Position numbers and translations under genes: made by a program
In this document: positions 51,962-62,500 of the stretch, piece after piece
Layout: every line of letters starts with the position of its first letter
Numbering within the stretch: position 1 is the first letter of the stretch
Assembly (NCBI RefSeq): GCF_003353065.1
Contig: NZ_CP027806.1
Coordinates: 4,050,501-4,114,500, forward strand
Direction of reading: 5' to 3'
DNA: 64,000 nt
Origin: Cyclonatronum proteinivorum
GTDB lineage: Bacteria > Bacteroidota > Rhodothermia > Balneolales > Cyclonatronaceae
Notes under the pieces: model-generated
The model's input: the letters and a program-made list of their open reading frames with translations, nothing else
What the model was told of the DNA's origin: nothing
The model's database searches: none

Positions 51962-54649
51962 TCAGGACTCTTCGCTTACAGAAGGATCCAGAGTTTGTGC
52001 ACGTTCCATGAAAGCCGCGGCCTGCTCTGTACCACCCTGCCGCTCGTAGAGTTTTGCAGCTATGAAATGTGCTTCAGCTGAGGCGGGATACGCCTCCAAA
52101 TATTCGGCAAGACGGGTTGAGGCCGTTTCAATATCATTTTCCTTCCAGGCTATGCGCAGTGCGTACATCAGCGCAACATGCGGCAGCTGATCCTGAAGCA
52201 TATCTATATATTTGCGGCAGCGGGAAAAAATCTGATTGCGGTAATAAAAAGCCAGCAGTTCAACACCGAACCCGGGATCCGGCAGGCTACTCAGGAGCTC
52301 CTCAAGATCACGCATGAGCCCGCGGTTGTTTACGGCCATCAGGGCCCGGATAAAATTGCGCAGGTCGTAGTCCGTAACGTCCTGAAGGTTTTTGAGCTCA
52401 GTAGCAAGCCTGTCGGTCAGTAGTGCATTGATTTTTTCCTGGATTTTTTTGGATGGCTTAAGCGGGTCTACCGTTTCACCAAGCTGCCAAATTTGCTCAA
52501 GCGGATGCGCGTCGCTTAACTCCGGCACTTCTGCCTCTCCAATCCATTTCTGCGTAAAAACATCAAGACTTCTCAGGAACTCATCTGAGTACAGCGATAC
52601 ACCAAGTTGTCTTGTAAAGGTGCCGTATGCATGATTCACCAATACCCCGGTGGCTATAAGAATTTTGTGGCCTTCATCCAGCTTTCGGTAACACAAATCT
52701 GTCGTTTCGTACCAGGCAAAGTGAAACCGCTCATCAAAGCGATTCTCATCGGCTGCACGCATAGCAAGGCAGAATCCATCAACCCAATTTGTTTCCAAAA
52801 CTTCTTCAGGGTTCTGTGCCACTGCCCTGACCTGCTCTTCCTGCATCGCATTTGTGGTTACCGGACCTGCAAGAGCTGCCTCCGGATTATGCTCAAGAAT
52901 GGTACTCAGCTGCCGGACAACATCAGATTTAAAAGTGACATCCGCATGCATCACAACCACATAGTCACCTTCTGCGGCCTGAATGCCCTGATTTAGCGCA
53001 TGTGATACCCCTTTATTGACCGTATTGGTAATGATGCGGACATGGAAAAAGTGATGTGCCTGCATCTCCTGCAGATATTCCCAGGTATCATCGAGGCAGG
53101 CATTATCTACAATGATGAGCTCCGTATCAGACGGATCGCAAAAGTTATGCAGACAGGTGACGAGGTCTTCGAAGGCTTGCATCGCAAAACCAGCAACAGG
53201 CACAACAATACTGTGCCTGAAATGGTCTGGCCGCTCATAAGGAGCTTCCGGCTCCTCCTTGGTTTCAGCACCTGTATCATGCTGAGCAGCGGTATCGGTA
53301 TCGGCATAGGGCTCTGTTCCTGCGTCTTCTTCAAACGCTTTCGTTTCGGGATTAGCGGTTTCGGTTTCAGCGTCAGAATCTGTTTCGGCCGCTGATTCTT
53401 TCACTGCTTCCTGAGCGATCCCCGCTGGTTCAGGTAAGGTATCTGTTTCTTCACGGCCTGCTGCTTGCTCATCCACCGCAGGATCTTCATCATATCCAAC
53501 TTCTGTCTCTTCATCGCCATCGTCATCTGCTGCTGTCGCTGTCTGAGGTTCGGGAATATGGCTGCCTGTGCCGTCTTCAGCACCGGATGTATGTTCTGTT
53601 TTAATCCCGCTTGTCTGATCGATATCTGATTCGGGTTCTGATTCAGCCGCATCAGTTGGAGCTTCGGTGCTGTTGCCAGTTGAATCACCGTTGTCAATTT
53701 CGGGCGCTGATTCCTTTTCATCCCGGGTCACATCCCGACCAATCATTTTGGACCGCTCAGAAGCTTCAATATATTTTTTGAGGCGTTTGAGCAACTCTAC
53801 GGAAAGTCTGAGGCTATTCTGATGGCCCGGAAAGCGTTTCAGGATATCATCACACAGCTCAAGGGCCGCAGCAATGCGTCCGTCTGATTTCAGGGCTTCA
53901 GCCTTCTCGTAGAGCAAATCCGGATCTTCATTGCTGCCTACCCCCCTCACCTCAGAATCACTCAGCTGAGAGTGAAACATGATAAGCCGGGAATCCTGTG
54001 TAGTGAGGTCTGAATAAACTTCCTCATTATAAGACAACTGAAAAAACGTTGGGGCTTCGAGTGCTTTTGCGGAAACCCCTGCACGCATCAGCATTTCTGC
54101 AGAATGTCCGTTATGCAGAAACGGATTGAAAAACAAACGATCCGGGCGGATGCGATCCTTCCGGATTATATAGTTGATGGAGGCCGGGACCTTCTTTTTA
54201 CTGGCATGCTTGATGGCAAGCTGCGTAGGATCGAGTGCAGGGTTGCTGGCCGGAAACGTGAATGCCGCCTGACTAAAAGACAACTCCCGCAGCAGAGAAG
54301 CAAAAACCTCTGTTTTTAGCGTGGAGTGCTTATCTACATAGTAAAAAGCTTTTGTGCTGCAGTCTTCAAGGGCGAGGTTGAGACACTGCCCAATACCACG
54401 CCGAAGGTCGTGCTTGTGGAAAATGATGTGATCGGATTCAGCCTGACCAATAAGTGACTCTATGACAAAGGGGGTGCCGTCTGTTGAGCCGTCATCATAA
54501 ATCAAAATTTGCAAAGGCAGCACTGCCAAAGCTTCAAGAAACGGCTGGAGCAGGTGTTCCACCTCATGCTCCTGATTATAAAACACAAAAACACAGCAGC
54601 ACTCAGGCTGCCCCTGCGCTGCTGACGTGCCTGAAGCTTTTGGATTCAT
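51962..54649 (-). CDS. Double family 2 glycosyltransferase fusion with TPR and acidic linker
   Basis: An 895-residue protein with two GT2 domains. Domain A (about 18-235) has VFVFYNQE, LIYDDGSTDGTP (51-60) and FYYVDKH at the DxD position. A TPR-like stretch follows (about 245-300), then a 160-residue acidic, Glu/Asp/Thr/Ala-rich linker (about 305-465). Domain B (about 475-710) has SIVVPVAGF, LIIVDNACLDDTWEYL, VVMHADVTF and WYETTDLCYRK, and the C-terminal part (about 780-895) is TPR-like (ALMYALRIAWKEND, AHFIAAKLYERQGG). In domain A the DxD is DKH, so it may be less active or inactive. Such fusions glycosylate surface polysaccharides or proteins. Single gene. Confidence 0.82.
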   Translation of the reverse strand: MNPKASGTSAAQGQPECCCVFVFYNQEHEVEHLLQPFLEALAVLPLQILIYDDGSTDGTPFVIESLIGQAESDHIIFHKHDLRRGIGQCLNLALEDCSTKAFYYVDKHSTLKTEVFASLLRELSFSQAAFTFPASNPALDPTQLAIKHASKKKVPASINYIIRKDRIRPDRLFFNPFLHNGHSAEMLMRAGVSAKALEAPTFFQLSYNEEVYSDLTTQDSRLIMFHSQLSDSEVRGVGSNEDPDLLYEKAEALKSDGRIAAALELCDDILKRFPGHQNSLRLSVELLKRLKKYIEASERSKMIGRDVTRDEKESAPEIDNGDSTGNSTEAPTDAAESEPESDIDQTSGIKTEHTSGAEDGTGSHIPEPQTATAADDDGDEETEVGYDEDPAVDEQAAGREETDTLPEPAGIAQEAVKESAAETDSDAETETANPETKAFEEDAGTEPYADTDTAAQHDTGAETKEEPEAPYERPDHFRHSIVVPVAGFAMQAFEDLVTCLHNFCDPSDTELIIVDNACLDDTWEYLQEMQAHHFFHVRIITNTVNKGVSHALNQGIQAAEGDYVVVMHADVTFKSDVVRQLSTILEHNPEAALAGPVTTNAMQEEQVRAVAQNPEEVLETNWVDGFCLAMRAADENRFDERFHFAWYETTDLCYRKLDEGHKILIATGVLVNHAYGTFTRQLGVSLYSDEFLRSLDVFTQKWIGEAEVPELSDAHPLEQIWQLGETVDPLKPSKKIQEKINALLTDRLATELKNLQDVTDYDLRNFIRALMAVNNRGLMRDLEELLSSLPDPGFGVELLAFYYRNQIFSRCRKYIDMLQDQLPHVALMYALRIAWKENDIETASTRLAEYLEAYPASAEAHFIAAKLYERQGGTEQAAAFMERAQTLDPSVSEES

Positions 54650-54953
54650 GCTAAATATAGATCGTACTTTATCTTGGATACTCAGAGCAACAAACGTTTA
54701 GAGAGGTTAACATTCTGCTGACAAAACTGCCTCAGAAGATAGAAAGATTTTCATCAAGCCTTCAATACATAAATAGATCAGAAGGCTCCATGCTGTTTTG
54801 ACGCTTTTTTTAACGAAAGCATTGTTTTTTATTCATTTTTTCAGCTAAAGGAATCCACCCCGTTTTTGGCATAAGCGGAATGTGTTATTTTAAATTGATT
54901 AATCCCGCTCAGGCTGTAAGCCTGCCACAAAATTCACTTTTCTTTATCTGACT
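54650..54953. other. Intergenic region between divergent genes
   Basis: 304 nt holding the start regions of the GT fusion and the S9 peptidase. It is AT-rich; no gene, repeat or good promoter match was found. Confidence 0.45.
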
Positions 54954-57578
54954 ATGACTGTACACAACTTTTTGAAAAATCGCTTTTTAGTTGTTTTCAT
55001 ACTGCTGTCCGTTCTGCTGACTGCCAAAGCTTCGGCAAGTACTGATACCCCTGAGAAGGATCAGCTTGATGTAACGCAGTGGCTGCAGGCTGGCCCCGTT
55101 TTACAAATCCTGCCGGCTTTCCACGATGTCTCCAATATTCGCGGCAACACTTTTGGGCTGCGTGAGCTCATGGATACCGAACTCATTTCCCCGGCCGATA
55201 TCGATCCCGTCAGCGGTACGGAGCTGCTTAACCGTTTCGGCACGAGTATCCGATGGCATGAGCGTGCCTTCGAAACCGGAAATGAAACCTTCTCAGTTGC
55301 TGAAGAGGCGCATCAGTTTCATACCTACTACCTTGCAACACAGCTTCACACCAACCGGTGGACGGAATCTAACCTCACCCTGACCTCTCCTCATGCGATG
55401 GCGCTGTATGTGAACGGGGAGCGCATGAATACCAAAACGAGCATCCAAAGCGGAGATGCCGATGCCGGAACCCTCACCCAAAACCTGCAGCTTGAGCGGG
55501 GGCGGCACACCATTCTGGTAAAGCTGATGTCCGGCAACGATACAGAAGTCAGCTCAGGCTTTTCCGCAAAGCTATCCTATGATGCTGTTTATGAGGATGC
55601 CTTCACGGTTTCGACCTCCCCGCAGCGTCCGCTTGCGCTTGATCACCTGATGACGCTGCCCGAAACGACCGGCATCTCCATTTCCGCTGAAGGCACCTAT
55701 GTGGCCGTCGTCGTGCGACAGGGCAATCCCGAAACCGGTAGCTGGGACAACTGGATCGAGCTGCGCAATTTCGAAACCGGTGAAACGGTACAGACCTGGC
55801 GCGGCGGCATGCGCATCACCGGCATCAACTGGTCGGATAAAGATCACATCCTCACCTACACTACCCGAAGCGGAAACAAGGGTACCATCTGGCAGATTGA
55901 CCTGAAAGCCGGTACGCACGAACCTATTTTGCAGGATGTAGAGCATCTCGGCGGGCATCAGTGGGGGCCGGACAACAGCTTCCTGCTGTTTACTGCGCAG
56001 GAGCGTCCCGCGGCCAACAGCACCGGCGTTCAGCGGCTCGACGGCATGCACGACCGCTACCCGACCTGGCGGCACCGAAGCTTCATTTTTCGTCTTGACC
56101 CCGCGACCGGGGCAACGGAGCGTCTCACTGCCGGCATCCTGAGCACCGGCATGGGCGGCATCAGTCCCGACGGCACGCAGCTCGTGTTCAGCCGCACCCA
56201 TGTGGACTACAGCACACGGCCCTTCACCTACGCCGAAATGCTGCTGATGGACCTCCGCACCCTCGAGACCGAAACCCTGTTCGAAGCGCCCTGGGTTGGG
56301 GGCGGCAGCTTCTCCCCCGATGGCCGTCAGCTCCTGCTCACCGGCAGCCCCAACGCCTTCGGCGATACCGGGCGCACCGTGGAAGGCCTTGCCAACGACT
56401 ACGACTCGCAGGCTTACCTCTTCGACCTGCAAACCCGTGAAGTCCGCAGCATCACGCGTCAGCTTGATCCCAATGTAAGCAGCGCGCAATGGGGGCACGA
56501 CGGGCGTCACATCTACATCACCGGCGGGGAAAAGAGCCGCACCGCGGTTTTCCGCTATGATGTCCGCAACGACCGCTTCGAGCGGCTCGATACCGGCGTT
56601 GATGTAACCTCCGGATTTACAGTGGCTTCAAATGCCCGCCGGGCGGCTTATATCGGGCACGGCATCAACGATCCACACAAAGCCTACACCTTCGACCTGC
56701 GCCGCGACCGCGCCAACATGATTCACTTTGCGGCTGCCGACACCTACCGGCATGTGCGCTTCGGCAGCTCCCGCGACTGGGTCTTCACCCTCGAGGATGG
56801 CACCGAAATTGACGGACACGTGTACTACCCCATCGATTTTGATGAAAGCCGTCAGTATCCCGTCATCGTGTACTACTACGGCGGCACCGCGCCGGTCAGC
56901 CGCGCCTTTTCCGGTCGCTACCCCAAGGAGCTGTATGCAGCGCACGGTTACATCGTGTATGTCCTGCAGCCAAGCGGTACGACGGGCTTTGGTCAGGAAT
57001 TCTCGCAGCGGCACCTCAATGACTGGGGCATCCGGGTTTCGGGGGAAATCATCGAGAGCGTGAAAGGCTTCCTCGACGCGCATCCCTACGCTGACCGCGA
57101 GCGCGTAGGTGCCATTGGCGCCTCCTTCGGCGGGTTTATGACCATGCTGCTGCTCACCGAAACCGACATGTTTGCCGCTGCGGTCTCCCATGCGGGTATC
57201 AGCAACATCACGAGCTACTGGGGCGACGGCTTCTGGGGCTACCTGTACAGCTCCGTCGCTTCGGCCAATTCCTTCCCATGGGATAGCCCCGAAATTTACG
57301 TCGATCAGAGTCCCATCTTCCGGGCCGACCGCGTTCGCACCCCGCTGCTGCTGCTGCACGGACTTTCCGACACCAACGTGCCGCCCTCGGAAAGCATGCA
57401 ATTCTTCACCGCCCTCACCCTGCTCGGCGCCGACGTAGAGTATGTCACCATAGCCGATCAGGACCACCATATCGTGGACTACAACAAATTCATCCTCTGG
57501 AAAAACACCATCATCAGCTACTTCGACCGCTACCTGAAAGATCAGCCTGAGTGGTGGAATCATAAGTATCCGGATTGA
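54954..57578 (+). CDS. S9-family prolyl-oligopeptidase-like serine peptidase
   Basis: An 874-residue exported peptidase. A signal peptide (about 1-29) is followed by a domain of beta-sandwich character (about 30-215), a beta-propeller (about 225-620) with repeated D-G-x-x-L/ISPDG patterns (GGISPDGTQLVF, GGSFSPDGRQLLL), and an alpha/beta-hydrolase domain (about 625-874) with the catalytic triad Ser724 (GAIGASFGGF), Asp806 (HGLSDTNVPP) and His838 or 839 (DQDHHIVDY). It fits the DPP4/acylaminoacyl-peptidase group; it cleaves peptides, probably in the periplasm. It is monocistronic as far as can be seen. Confidence 0.92.
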   Translation: MTVHNFLKNRFLVVFILLSVLLTAKASASTDTPEKDQLDVTQWLQAGPVLQILPAFHDVSNIRGNTFGLRELMDTELISPADIDPVSGTELLNRFGTSIRWHERAFETGNETFSVAEEAHQFHTYYLATQLHTNRWTESNLTLTSPHAMALYVNGERMNTKTSIQSGDADAGTLTQNLQLERGRHTILVKLMSGNDTEVSSGFSAKLSYDAVYEDAFTVSTSPQRPLALDHLMTLPETTGISISAEGTYVAVVVRQGNPETGSWDNWIELRNFETGETVQTWRGGMRITGINWSDKDHILTYTTRSGNKGTIWQIDLKAGTHEPILQDVEHLGGHQWGPDNSFLLFTAQERPAANSTGVQRLDGMHDRYPTWRHRSFIFRLDPATGATERLTAGILSTGMGGISPDGTQLVFSRTHVDYSTRPFTYAEMLLMDLRTLETETLFEAPWVGGGSFSPDGRQLLLTGSPNAFGDTGRTVEGLANDYDSQAYLFDLQTREVRSITRQLDPNVSSAQWGHDGRHIYITGGEKSRTAVFRYDVRNDRFERLDTGVDVTSGFTVASNARRAAYIGHGINDPHKAYTFDLRRDRANMIHFAAADTYRHVRFGSSRDWVFTLEDGTEIDGHVYYPIDFDESRQYPVIVYYYGGTAPVSRAFSGRYPKELYAAHGYIVYVLQPSGTTGFGQEFSQRHLNDWGIRVSGEIIESVKGFLDAHPYADRERVGAIGASFGGFMTMLLLTETDMFAAAVSHAGISNITSYWGDGFWGYLYSSVASANSFPWDSPEIYVDQSPIFRADRVRTPLLLLHGLSDTNVPPSESMQFFTALTLLGADVEYVTIADQDHHIVDYNKFILWKNTIISYFDRYLKDQPEWWNHKYPD

Positions 57579-57713
57579 TGGATGGTAGAACAAGTTGGTT
57601 ACACCCGGCTCGAGTTAACCATTTCCGCGCAAAGGCTGTGAATGCGGATGCCCACGGGAATAGTTAACTTATTCCGGAGTCAAACCAAAAACGAAGGGCT
57701 AAACAGCTGCTTT

Positions 57714-58793
57714 ATGATGCCGCATCAGATTTCCCGAATAAGGATAACCGGATACAAATCCATCCAATCCTGCGACCTTGCGTTAGGAAAGCTCAATATT
57801 TTGATTGGCCCGAACGGTGCTGGCAAATCCAATTTTATCAGCTTTTTTCGGCTTCTCCGGCACCTTTTTAGCCATAATCTGCAGTTTTATGTTGGAAAGC
57901 AGGGCGGGCCCGACGCCCTGCTGCATTTTGGTCGTTCTGTAAGCCCGAATTTAGGTGGTCAGCTATTTTTCGAAGAACATTCTTACCGCTTTACCCTTGC
58001 CCCTACAGCTGACAACAAGCTTATCTTTTCAGAAGAAATCATCAGCCCGTTCAATGGAGACCAAGAGGTTGCTTTGGGTCATGCTGAAAGCATTTTTCCC
58101 GATCAAAAAGGTACGCAGGCCAACGGAAGCACGTCATTCATGCAGCAAATAAAGTACTGGCGCGTCTATCACTTTCACGATACAGGGGAGAATGCGCGGC
58201 TCAAACAACTTGGCAATCTGAACGACTACCGGGCACTGAGAGCCGACGGCTCAAACCTTGCAGCTTTTTTGTACTTTCTGAAAAATAAGTACCCTCAGCA
58301 TTTTCATCGTATTCTCAAAACACTACAGCTTGTTGCTCCTTTTTTTGGAAACTTCCTTCTGGAGCCCAATCCTTATCATCCTGAAAAAATTGAGTTAGAG
58401 TGGCTTGAACAGGGAAACGATATCCCGTTTAAAGCACACATTCTATCAGACGGAACCCTCCGGTTCATTTGTCTGGCTACCCTGCTTTTACAGCCAGAAG
58501 AGCTCCAGCCGGAAACTATCCTAATTGACGAACCTGAACTCGGCCTGCATCCCTATGCCATACAAGTACTTGCGTCCATGCTGCGCTCAGTTTCCGTAAA
58601 AAAACAGCTCATCATTTCAACACAATCAACCGAACTGCTTAATCAGGTTGAATTAGAGCATGTGATCATCGCTGAGCGTAAAAACGGCTTGACGCACTTT
58701 TTTCGGCCTGACGCTAAGGATTTTGAAGAATGGATGGAAGAATATTCCCTCGGTGAACTTTGGCAAAAAAACCTCCTCGGCGGGAGACCCTGA
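57714..58793 (+). CDS. AAA-family ATPase (OLD/SMC-like), first gene of two-gene module
   Basis: A 359-residue ATPase with the AAA_21/OLD-like layout: Walker A IGPNGAGKSN (31-40) right after a conserved start ISRIRITGYKSI, a long middle part (about 60-230), the signature-like LSDGTLRF (244-251) and Walker B ILIDEPELGLHP (269-280), then STQSTELLN near the D-loop/switch. ATG at 57714 or 57717 is chosen over 57642 because the family starts at this point. It is linked to the DUF4276 gene: the 34-nt overlap (or a 2-nt gap with the alternative start) shows coupling. Such ATPase/TOPRIM-type pairs are often anti-phage modules (inference). Confidence 0.85.
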   Translation: MMPHQISRIRITGYKSIQSCDLALGKLNILIGPNGAGKSNFISFFRLLRHLFSHNLQFYVGKQGGPDALLHFGRSVSPNLGGQLFFEEHSYRFTLAPTADNKLIFSEEIISPFNGDQEVALGHAESIFPDQKGTQANGSTSFMQQIKYWRVYHFHDTGENARLKQLGNLNDYRALRADGSNLAAFLYFLKNKYPQHFHRILKTLQLVAPFFGNFLLEPNPYHPEKIELEWLEQGNDIPFKAHILSDGTLRFICLATLLLQPEELQPETILIDEPELGLHPYAIQVLASMLRSVSVKKQLIISTQSTELLNQVELEHVIIAERKNGLTHFFRPDAKDFEEWMEEYSLGELWQKNLLGGRP

Positions 58794-59431
58794 AGGTGAA
58801 ACGCGTCATCATTTTTTGTGAAGGTCAAACGGAGGAGACCTTCGTTCGGACCGTTTTAGCCCCTCACTTCCAGGGGCTTTCGATTTGGATCTACCCGGTA
58901 TTGCTGAAAACAAGCTCGTCCGGGAGAGGGGGTGTTGTCACCTACGGGAAAATCAAACGCCAACTCATCCGCAAATGTAAGGAAGACCCCTCAGCATGGA
59001 TTACGACCATGATTGATTTTTACGGTCTTCCGCAAGATTTCCCCATTTTTGAGCGATTTCAGCAACTTGCGGACACTATTAACGCTGCTGAAGCTGCTTT
59101 TGAGCAAGATATTGCCGCTCCGAACCTCATCGCAAATATCATTGTCCACGAGTTTGAAGGATTGCTCTTTAGCTCTCCCGATGCTTTCGCTGTTTTTACA
59201 GATGCCCCTGAAATACCTGCTCAGATTCAAAAGATCAGACAGCAATTTGACACCCCCGAAGAAATCGATGGCGGCCATGCAACAGCGCCGTCAAAAAGAA
59301 TTTTGCAGCTATGGCGCGGCTATGATAAAGTTTTGTTTGGAAGCCTGATTGCCCTCGAAGCCGGCCTCGAAACCATCCGCGCCGCTTGCCCTCATTTTAA
59401 CAGGTGGATAACCAAACTCGAAAACCTGTGA
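58760..59431 (+). CDS. DUF4276 (TOPRIM-like) protein, second gene of module
   Basis: A 223-residue protein with the DUF4276 hallmarks: IIFCEGQTEETFVR near the N-terminus (Glu21, Glu25), MIDFYGLP with Asp86, and VHEFEGLLFS (Glu129, Glu131), arranged as in TOPRIM-fold nucleases. ATG at 58760 overlaps the ATPase end by 34 nt; GTG at 58796, giving MKRVIIFCEG, is an equally good family-like start. Partnered with an AAA ATPase it may be the nuclease effector, comparable in plan to OLD or PARIS systems. A terminator follows. The function is not proven. Confidence 0.85.
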   Translation: MAKKPPRRETLKVKRVIIFCEGQTEETFVRTVLAPHFQGLSIWIYPVLLKTSSSGRGGVVTYGKIKRQLIRKCKEDPSAWITTMIDFYGLPQDFPIFERFQQLADTINAAEAAFEQDIAAPNLIANIIVHEFEGLLFSSPDAFAVFTDAPEIPAQIQKIRQQFDTPEEIDGGHATAPSKRILQLWRGYDKVLFGSLIALEAGLETIRAACPHFNRWITKLENL

Positions 59432-59448
59432 TAATTTTATCCAAAAAC

Positions 59449-59492
59449 AAAGCCCGCCCCCGAATATATGATCCGGAGGCGGGCTTTTTTAT
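59449..59492. terminator. Bidirectional terminator
   Basis: AAAGCCCGCC/GGCGGGCTTT stem with A- and T-runs, serving both the DUF4276 module and the convergent metzincin gene. Confidence 0.88.
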
Positions 59493-59536
59493 AGAGTGCT
59501 TGCTGAAGCGCCTTGTAGCGCAAATTCAGCTTGAAG

Positions 59537-62500
59537 TTACTTGATGAGGGTCATTTTCTCCGTACGCACCTGACCGTTGGTTTCCAGGCGGTAGAGATAC
59601 ACGCCTGATGACAGTCTTGAAGCGTCGAAAGTTACGGTGTGGAAACCGCTCGTCATTTGGGTGTTCACCAGCGTAGCAACGCGCTGACCCGCAACATTAA
59701 ACACATCGAGACGAACGTCACCGCTTTGCGGCAGCCCGAAGGTGATGTTGGTTGTTGGGTTGAAGGGGTTCGGATAGTTCTGACGCAGCTCAACCGTAGT
59801 CGGAACATCCAGGGTTTCTTCGTCAACGTTCACGACGGGCGGGCTTAGGTCAAACTGTCCCACAAAGCGCGACGTTGTGCCGCTCGGAATGTTGTAACCC
59901 GGAAGATTTGGCAGCGGGTTCAGCTGCGCCGGTGCGGCTTCCTCTTCCGGCTCAAAGGTAAAGGTGTAGCTGTCGCCCAGCCCCATACTTATGGTTTCGC
60001 CCGTCACCTGATCCACAAGGCTGAACGCATTGAAGTTATCGGCTTCCCCTGAAATATTGACCAGCGAAAGAGTGAGATCCCCGGCAAAGCTTGCGTCAAA
60101 ATGCATGGGCAGCTCAACTACCGTATCAGCGGTATTTAAGGGCAAAGAGTTAATCGTTCTGGGTCGATTATTTGCAACGGAATACAGGTAAAGGAATTCA
60201 TCACTCACTGAGCTGAGCAAATCTGCATCATAATCATCGTAGCCGGCATCTCCATCTTCAGAGAACATCACAACTTTATAGCTGGTGAAATCTCCGCTTG
60301 TAAGGGTGAAGGTGTAGTAGGCCGCAAAGGGGTTGCTGCGCATACTGCCATCCGTAAGTTCTTCCTGATCAAAAACAATACTAGCATTGCCGCCGCGTGC
60401 CCGTGCCCAGAAGCCCTCGAAAGCGTTGATCTGTCCGGTAAACTTCTGTCCGGTTGGTACGCCAGCGGGGAAGTAATCATGCCCATTCCATGCAATGAAG
60501 CCGCCGTTTCCGCCATTCAGGGAAGGCACCCAAACCTGGAATGAACGGGATACGTTGGCCAGGTTGTCCTCTGAAATACGACCAAGGTTAATGGCCGTAT
60601 TGTAGGGGTTGCCAAGGAGGTTCCAGCCCTGCTGCGGAGAGCCCGCAGCACCACCTATCGGGAAAATCAATTGATTGGTGAGCGGTCTGACGAAAGGAGA
60701 GCGGTTAAGAAAACCAATGCCACGGATAAAGCCCGGCAGATCGTCCCCGAAGATGTAGGTCAACAGGGCCTCACCGGCCTGCAGCTCGTAGTCTGCTGAA
60801 GGCGCAGCGACCAGACCGGTTGAGCCCATCACATAAACAGAAGGCTCTCCCGTAGCTTCATCCGCACCGGGGAATCCCTGTGTGGCGAAGTTGGAAAGGG
60901 TTTCACCAAGGGTAGCCCCTTCAACAGGTGGGGAAACGATACGCCAGCCTTCTCCTCCGGAAAGGAAACGCTGTAAGGTTACGCGCTCACGCACATCGAG
61001 AATGACCGTTACCGTTTCGTTGCCAACCAGCGGATCAGAGGTAAGCGTAACCCCGAAAGCGTACAGCTCCTCATCAAGTGCGCTGGTATCAACCGTAAAG
61101 TTGATCGTACGTGACTGTCCGCTTGGCACAAAGCCCGCCGGACTTTCAAAGCTGATGGCTTCTGCGGGTAGCGGGAGAGTACCATCCGGAAGGTCTTCAA
61201 AAGTCGCTGAAACTGTATAATTGTAAGTAGCTCCACCGCTGGCACTTACAGAAAAGCTTCCTTCAAAAACTTCGGCGGTGCTTGCATCTGACTCAATCGG
61301 TGCATCCGGTACCTGTACGACCGGCAGCGGGGCATCCACCGAAACCGAGAAGTCAGGTCTGGAAACATTGAAAAAGATGTGATTGTCAGCTTTTACCTTT
61401 ATGCGGGCATCAGAGGTGTTCAGGCCGTCAGGTACGGTTACAAAAGCGGCCCCGTTGTTGGGCACATTTTCCGCAAGTATAGTATCAAAGTTTTCCCCTC
61501 CGTCTGTAGAGAAGTAAATGCTTACGGTTTCAGCGTTAATTGGGTCTGCGTTGGTGTTGGCTACATCCCAGGCCACAAGTGATACAGTGCCGGCTCGCCA
61601 GTTCGTCCCTTGTGCGGGTACCGGTACAATAAATGGTCCGGCAGCTTCTGTTACAGCGAACTGCACTTCTGCGAAACCAACGCCACCACCGCCCTGAAAG
61701 TTATCGCGTGCCGAAAGGCGGAAACGCATATTTCTGTTATAGTTGGGCAGGAATTCACCAATACTGGGGTTACCGCTCAGTACATTTTGAAGACGAGGAA
61801 ACATACGGACCGGTTCTTCATTACCCGGGAACGAGCGGAATAAGGGCGCATTGCCTACCGGCTGTGTAGGCGCACCTGCAGGCCCGAGGTCGAACTGCTC
61901 CCAGGTGAAGACGAGCTCGTTGCCCTGCGGATCCACGCCGGAACCCTCCAGGATGAAAGGCGTGCTGACCGGCATGGTAAGTCCTGTAAGACCACCCTCT
62001 ACAACAGGGGGTTCATTTCCTGTTGGTGTCGTTTCTCCGCAATTGCTGCCTGTACCACTGTGGGCAAAATTCGACATCTGAATAATACTGAAAAGATGGA
62101 AATACGGATCTGTGGTGAACTGAAGGTTATGTGCCCCGCAAATTCCTGCGTATCCCATAATGGTACTGCCGCTACCCGGCTCATAAGCACCACCCGCCGT
62201 ACGATTCGAACCGCAACTGCCGGCTGTACCATTAAAGGTGTGCAACGCATTGTACTGATGGCCGATTTCATGGGCAACGAAATCAATGTAAAACGGATCG
62301 TTAATCGGCTGAGGAAGCCCCGTCACACCGCGCGCTTTCTGCCCGTTCACACACACAGATCCTAAAGCGGCAACCCCGCCGCCACCGGTTGAGAATACGT
62401 GACCAATATCATAGTTCGCAGGGCCAATCAGGTTGTCAATTCTGGCCTGATTTTGCCCGAGCATCGTAAAACCATTATTGTTAGCATAATCTGACGGATT

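Noticed and set aside
55572-56510. 312-codon minus-strand ORF inside the S9 peptidase gene
   Set aside because: It is an antisense shadow of a clear peptidase gene, with no family features.
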